Shown here: in pieces, positions 9,320 to 12,647 of the stretch | Layout of the letters: each line of letters begins with the position of its first letter | How positions within the stretch are numbered: the stretch's first letter is position 1 | Source of the DNA: Podila epigama | Lineage: Eukaryota; Mortierellomycota; Mortierellomycetes; Mortierellales; Mortierellaceae | Length of the DNA stretch: 12,647 bases | Reading direction: 5' to 3' | Assembly (NCBI GenBank): GCA_015679605.1 | Contig: JAAAVE010000869.1 | Location: forward strand, 1 to 12,647 | Translations under genes and position numbers: made by a program | Notes under the pieces: model-generated | Told to the model about the DNA's origin: nothing | What the model saw: the letters and a program-made list of their open reading frames with translations, nothing else | Database searches by the model: none

Positions 9320-9429
9320 TTATTTATTCGTATGTTCTACAAAAGACCTTTGTTTTATCATATCCATCTCTTTTTTTCATTAAACTTGTATCCATACAAA
9401 AAGTTATTTATCCAAATGTTCTACAAAAG
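9320..9429. repeat. Pair of imperfect 26-nt direct repeats
   Basis: Copies at 9320-9345 and 9404-9429 match at 23 of 26 positions, including an identical ATGTTCTACAAAAG core. They are spaced 84 bases apart in the presumed 3' untranslated region of the PBP-like gene. They may be a local duplication; no known element is recognised. Confidence 0.65.
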
Positions 9430-9456
9430 CCAGTGGCACATTCCTTTGTATTTGGT

Positions 9457-9481
9457 TTTATTTTATTTTATTTTTTTTATT
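9457..9481 (-). terminator. Cluster of AATAAA polyadenylation signals for the flavoenzyme gene
   Basis: Four TTTATT hexamers on the + strand (9457, 9462, 9467 and 9476) read as AATAAA on the minus strand, about 70-95 bases past the flavoenzyme stop. The spacing is right for 3' end formation, and the cluster would give a robust signal for a highly expressed gene. Confidence 0.55.
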
Positions 9482-9552
9482 TAACTTTTCGATTAAAGAT
9501 AAAAAAAAAAAGTCTAAAATGTCTATGAGGAAAAGAGGAAGAGATATCTTTC

Positions 9553-11091
9553 TTAAAGCGACTTGAAGACGTTGGTGGGATCCCACTTGTTCTTGGTCGA
9601 CTTCAAGGTCTTGTAGGTCTTCTTCTCATAGCACTTCTCCCAGTAGTCACGGTCGTTCAACTCCTTGGGACGCAACTCGTTGGCATAGTATCCGAGAGTA
9701 TAGGGCTTGATGGCCTTCATGGTCTCATCCAACCAGTCCTTGTTCTTCTTGTCCCAGGAGGCAGTACCGTTACGGTTCCAGACCGAGTAGACACAGAGAG
9801 AGTAAGAGCGGTCAAAGCCGAGGGCGTTCTTGGTGGGAGCATCCCAGGTACCGGTGTTGAGAGCCATGGAGGAGAGGCTCGAGGGGACCTTGTCCCACTG
9901 CTTGATGAGGATCTTTTGCAGACGAGGGTCCAAAGGCACCTTGAACCAGACATCCTCAGCATAGTAGGACAGCTTGTCAGAGGCCCAGCCACCGTCACCA
10001 CCGGTGGTGACACCCTTGTAGTCGGAGGGGTCGGAGGTGGCAAAGATGGTGGGCAGGGTCTTGTACCACTTTGTGATCTTGGCCTGGGACTTTGTCACGG
10101 CCGAGGATGAGTTGAAGGGCGCGGCCGAGACGGAGGCAAAGAGGTACTGTTTGCTGTTGGTGGGGGGGTCGACAACAAAGATGATCTTGTTCTCGAGGGC
10201 CTTGGGGGCCTGAGGATCGTACTTGCCGTAGAAGGACAAGAGGTCCTGAGCCTGGGGGCGGTCAAAGATGGCAAAGACCTGGTCAATCTTGACACTCTCA
10301 GCAGTGTACTTGGGAGTGAGCGAGGGGTTCTTGACGATGGGGACGAGGCGGAGGTAGAACTTTGTGACGACACCAAAGAACTGACCACCACCACGGACAG
10401 CGTAGAACAAGTCCTTGTTGGTCTTCTTGTCAGCATAGACAGTGCGACCGTCCTGGAGGACGATGTCAAAGCCGATGACGTTGTCGACACCGGCACCATG
10501 GAGACGGGAGCCGATACCCATGCCTCCCTGGAGAAGGAAGCCACCGAGGGTGACGCGGGAGGTGTGGGGTCCAGCAAAGTGGAGACCATACTTGATGGTC
10601 TCGTTGTAGAGCTCCAGGCCCGTGGCACCGGGCTCGGCGGTGGCGGTGCGAGCCTTGGCGTTGATGGTGACCTTGTTCAACTTTGAGAGATCGACAAGGA
10701 CAAAGTCCTGCTTCTTGTTGTCGACAGCGGCCATGTTGGCGGAGTAGCCGGACTGGTAGCCACCGGAGCGAGCCGAGACACGGACGCCATACTTTTTGGC
10801 GGCCTTGACGACCTGGCCAATGCCCTTGTTGTTGGCCTTGCAGGGGCGAACGATGGCAAGGGGTTGGGCGGTCTTGGGGAACTCGCGAGGCTGGATGAGG
10901 TTGTTGAAGGTCTTTAGGGCGCCAAAGTAAGCGTTCTGGTTAGACTGGTGGCGGAACTGAATGTCCTTCTTGGCGATAGGGAAGGAGGAAGCAGTGTAAG
11001 CCTTGTAGATGTTGTTCTGGGTGGCGACATCAGCGGAAGCGAATGAGGCGACCGCAGCCACGACAGTGAGGATGCAAACGGAGAATTTCAT
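9553..11091 (-). CDS. Secreted FAD-linked oxidoreductase with BBE domain
   Basis: One intronless exon encodes 512 residues. A signal peptide covers residues 1-20 (hydrophobic VAAVASFASA end, likely cleavage before D21). The FAD-binding domain of the p-cresol methylhydroxylase/vanillyl-alcohol oxidase superfamily runs from about 78 to 250, with the ARSGGY motif (107-112), VDLSKLN (133-139) and an LGGF...GGMGIGSR glycine loop (182-195). The substrate domain follows. A C-terminal BBE domain (about 466-510) ends in KNKWDPTNVFKSL. Relatives oxidise sugars, alcohols or alkaloid-like compounds and pass electrons to oxygen, making hydrogen peroxide; the substrate here is unknown. N-glycosylation sequons lie at N163, N327 and N441. 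The His that usually links FAD covalently (SGGH) is Tyr112, and no Cys is present in the second anchor region. Codon use is strongly biased (Lys mostly AAG), as in eIF5A and eS19, suggesting high expression. Confidence 0.95.
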   Translation of the reverse strand: MKFSVCILTVVAAVASFASADVATQNNIYKAYTASSFPIAKKDIQFRHQSNQNAYFGALKTFNNLIQPREFPKTAQPLAIVRPCKANNKGIGQVVKAAKKYGVRVSARSGGYQSGYSANMAAVDNKKQDFVLVDLSKLNKVTINAKARTATAEPGATGLELYNETIKYGLHFAGPHTSRVTLGGFLLQGGMGIGSRLHGAGVDNVIGFDIVLQDGRTVYADKKTNKDLFYAVRGGGQFFGVVTKFYLRLVPIVKNPSLTPKYTAESVKIDQVFAIFDRPQAQDLLSFYGKYDPQAPKALENKIIFVVDPPTNSKQYLFASVSAAPFNSSSAVTKSQAKITKWYKTLPTIFATSDPSDYKGVTTGGDGGWASDKLSYYAEDVWFKVPLDPRLQKILIKQWDKVPSSLSSMALNTGTWDAPTKNALGFDRSYSLCVYSVWNRNGTASWDKKNKDWLDETMKAIKPYTLGYYANELRPKELNDRDYWEKCYEKKTYKTLKSTKNKWDPTNVFKSL

Positions 11092-11570
11092 TACGGTTGA
11101 GGGTATCGAGGGAGTGGTATGGTATGTGAGAGTGTAAGAGGTGTAAAGTGGAATGGAATTGAATTTGGAAGGTTGAAGTTGAAGTTGAAGTTAGGGGTGT
11201 GTTAGGATGGAATGGAGGAATGGAGGAAGGAAGGATAGGAGAAAGGAATGTGGTTGCAGGTGCAGGTGAAGGGATGCAAATGCAATATGGATTAAGAGGG
11301 AGGATGGGATGGAGAGACAAAAAGGAATGCTGAAGAAAGAAAGAAGAAAAGAAAAAGAAAAGAAGGATGGATGGAGGAAGAAGAAATATCCCAAGGAAAA
11401 AAAAAAAAAATTGTCAAAGATTGATTTTTATTCCATTGCGCTATTCACGTGATGCAAATGTTTTTTTTTTGTGACTGACTTGTCTGCTCAAACGAATCCG
11501 ACCCCCCCCAAACATATGGTCAGGCAAAGATTGAGTGATTGGGGATTCCTTCCTTCAATTTCGCATTAAA
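11092..11570. promoter_or_regulatory. Shared divergent promoter of the flavoenzyme and RPS19 genes
   Basis: These 479 bases separate two divergently transcribed genes that both show high-expression codon use. The left 300 bases are purine-rich on the + strand, that is a CT-rich leader for the flavoenzyme, with GGAATGGAGGAA-type repeats and GAAGTT triplications near 11175. An A run at 11398-11410, a palindromic CACGTG and an ATGCAAAT octamer lie nearer RPS19. ATTGG at 11538-11542 is a reversed CCAAT box. I see no TATA box for either gene. Confidence 0.6.
11446..11451. promoter_or_regulatory. CACGTG E-box
   Basis: A palindromic CACGTG followed by AT lies 120 bases upstream of the RPS19 start. 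This is the core site of fungal basic helix-loop-helix factors such as Cbf1 and Pho4. Occupancy is inference from the motif alone. Confidence 0.45.
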
Positions 11571-12647
11571 ATGGCTGCTCTGTACTCGGTCACCGTTAAG
11601 GACATCAACGCCCACGACTTCAACCGCGCTTACGCCGCCTACCTCAAGCGGTGAGTGTTTGTGCTCAAGGCAGAGGAAATGGGAGGAAAAAAAAATTTTA
11701 TGGAAGGATCATCTGGAATCCAACATCAAATCATCATCTACAACAGGAGGAATGAATCATCAAAACCAGAGAAAAAGAGAAACCAATTACTAAATTGTCT
11801 TCATATTATATGATCAATCTAGTTCCGGCAAGCTCGAGATCCCCAAGTGGGTCGACATTGTCAAGACCGGCACCAACAAGGAGTTGGCTCCTTATGATCC
11901 CGACTGGTTCTACGTTCGCGCTGGTAATGCTCTTTACAACAGGACACAAAAAAAAAACTTTTTTTCAGCAAATTTCAAATTCAGGATTCAGATTCGGGAC
12001 CAATGTCTACCAGATTCAACAAGAATTACAGAGACGATCTTCATCATTCAGCATCAGGGATCATTGTTTCAGCGAGACATCAATCTTTTTTCATCATTGG
12101 AAAATTCTGAATTTCACATGTCGAAACCATCATCTTGACATGTCCATCCACCAAAACAAAAACTCAACATCCTTTATGACACCACTTGCGACCTTTGAAC
12201 AGCAACCCACGACGTCTGATACGCATGTCAAACTCTTGAGCATATTCGCTGCGTAGGCAATATATACAACCGTCGAAAGAATTTCTTTGGAATAGGACGC
12301 AAGGTTGGCTGCGGACAAAAAAAAACGATAAAAAACATCACACCAAAAGTGTTGACTGTCGACAGGCTAGCTCCTTTTTTTTTTATGACAGGAATCAATT
12401 CGTTGTGGGAATATCAGGACATCATTTTACGTTTCGCCTCCAGTATATCATGGACCTAGGAATCTGTTGTATTCGATGATGACAAAGGCCTCGATATTGA
12501 CCAGCAATCTTTTTATTCTTGCAACGACCTTTTCTTTTTATTATACAGCCAGCGTTGCCCGTCACATCTACCTCCGCCGCAGCGTTGGTGTCGGTGCCTT
12601 GAAGAAGATGCACGGTGGCACCGTTAACCGCGGTTCCCGCCCCTCCC
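11571..12647 (+). CDS. RPS19: 40S ribosomal protein eS19 (RPS19), 3' end beyond the window
   Basis: Three exons are visible: 11571-11650, 11823-11923 and 12549 to the right edge. They give the first 93 residues of a protein that is usually about 145 long. eS19 sits in the head of the small ribosomal subunit and is needed for 18S rRNA maturation. Diagnostic segments are [11 protein letters not shown] (7-17), [28 protein letters not shown] (about 35-62, split by intron 2) and [17 protein letters not shown] (64-80). Donors are GTGAGT and GTAATG; acceptors are CTAG and ACAG. The start context is AAAATGG, with the usual short Met-Ala N-terminus. Codons are strongly biased to C-ending forms. Intron 2 is unusually long at 625 nt. 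The reading frame is open to the last base of the window. Confidence 0.97.
11924..12548 (+). other. Long (625-nt) second intron of RPS19
   Basis: The intron begins GTAATG and ends in a T-rich tract plus TATACAG. It is much longer than the others in the window (90-248 nt). It contains CTGTCGACAG, a 10-nt palindrome near 12357-12366, and an exact C-box-like ATGATGA at 12476-12482. No matching CTGA box lies before the intron end. No coding segment or tRNA-like fold is evident. A hosted small RNA is possible but not shown. Confidence 0.8.

Larger units (their letters stand above)
9211..9552. other. Convergent AT-rich 3' intergenic region
   Basis: This spacer holds the 3' ends of the PBP-like gene (+) and the flavoenzyme gene (-). 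On the + strand ATTAAA occurs at 9379-9384 and 9492-9497 as weak polyadenylation candidates for the PBP-like gene. It also holds a pair of imperfect direct repeats. There is no credible coding frame; the + frame that runs to 9484 is a Phe/Tyr-rich reading of AT-rich sequence. Confidence 0.6.

Noticed and set aside
9717-10859. Several long open frames overlapping the flavoenzyme on both strands
   Set aside because: They are frame shadows created by its strong GC-ending codon bias; their Ser/Pro/Thr/Arg-rich composition has no domain.
12476-12548. Box C/D snoRNA starting at the ATGATGA motif in RPS19 intron 2
   Set aside because: No CTGA D box or closing terminal stem is found between the motif and the intron end.

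Overview
This is eukaryotic DNA from an intron-containing, early-diverging fungus. The gene types, short GT-AG introns, homopolymer-rich spacers and pyrimidine-rich leaders fit Mucoromycota, most likely Mortierellomycotina. That placement is an inference from style and protein resemblance, not a database match. There is no CRISPR array, transposon, rRNA or convincing tRNA.

Layout. 1-1129 is a pyrimidine-rich upstream region that ends in a 9-nt repeat leader. 1130-4356 (+) is a two-exon leucine-rich-repeat (LRR) protein with a predicted N-myristoylation signal and a C-terminal Cys/His module. Its last stretch probably carries a frame disruption, because the neighbouring frame to 4436 looks like the authentic C-terminus. 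4834-5322 (-) is translation factor eIF5A, intact with its hypusine lysine. 6012-7202 (-) is a four-exon monoglyceride-lipase-type alpha/beta hydrolase with a complete catalytic triad. 8106-9210 (+) is a three-exon fungal periplasmic-binding-protein-like gene (Ca3427 type) whose N-terminal part is missing from the visible exons. 9553-11091 (-) is a secreted, intronless FAD-linked oxidoreductase with a BBE domain that lacks the usual covalent-flavin His. 11571 to the right edge (+) is ribosomal protein eS19 (RPS19), partial, with an unusually long second intron.

The genes do not form a pathway or cluster. They are a mix of housekeeping genes (eIF5A, eS19, lipid hydrolase) and lineage-type accessory genes (LRR protein, PBP-like protein, secreted flavoenzyme). 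Three intergenic arrangements matter: the LRR and eIF5A genes converge, the PBP-like and flavoenzyme genes converge on a short AT-rich spacer with polyadenylation signals, and the flavoenzyme and RPS19 genes diverge from a 479-bp shared promoter with a CACGTG box. I found no clear undescribed multi-gene system. The best leads are the myristoylated LRR/Cys-His protein, the flavoenzyme without its His anchor, and the N-terminally incomplete PBP gene.
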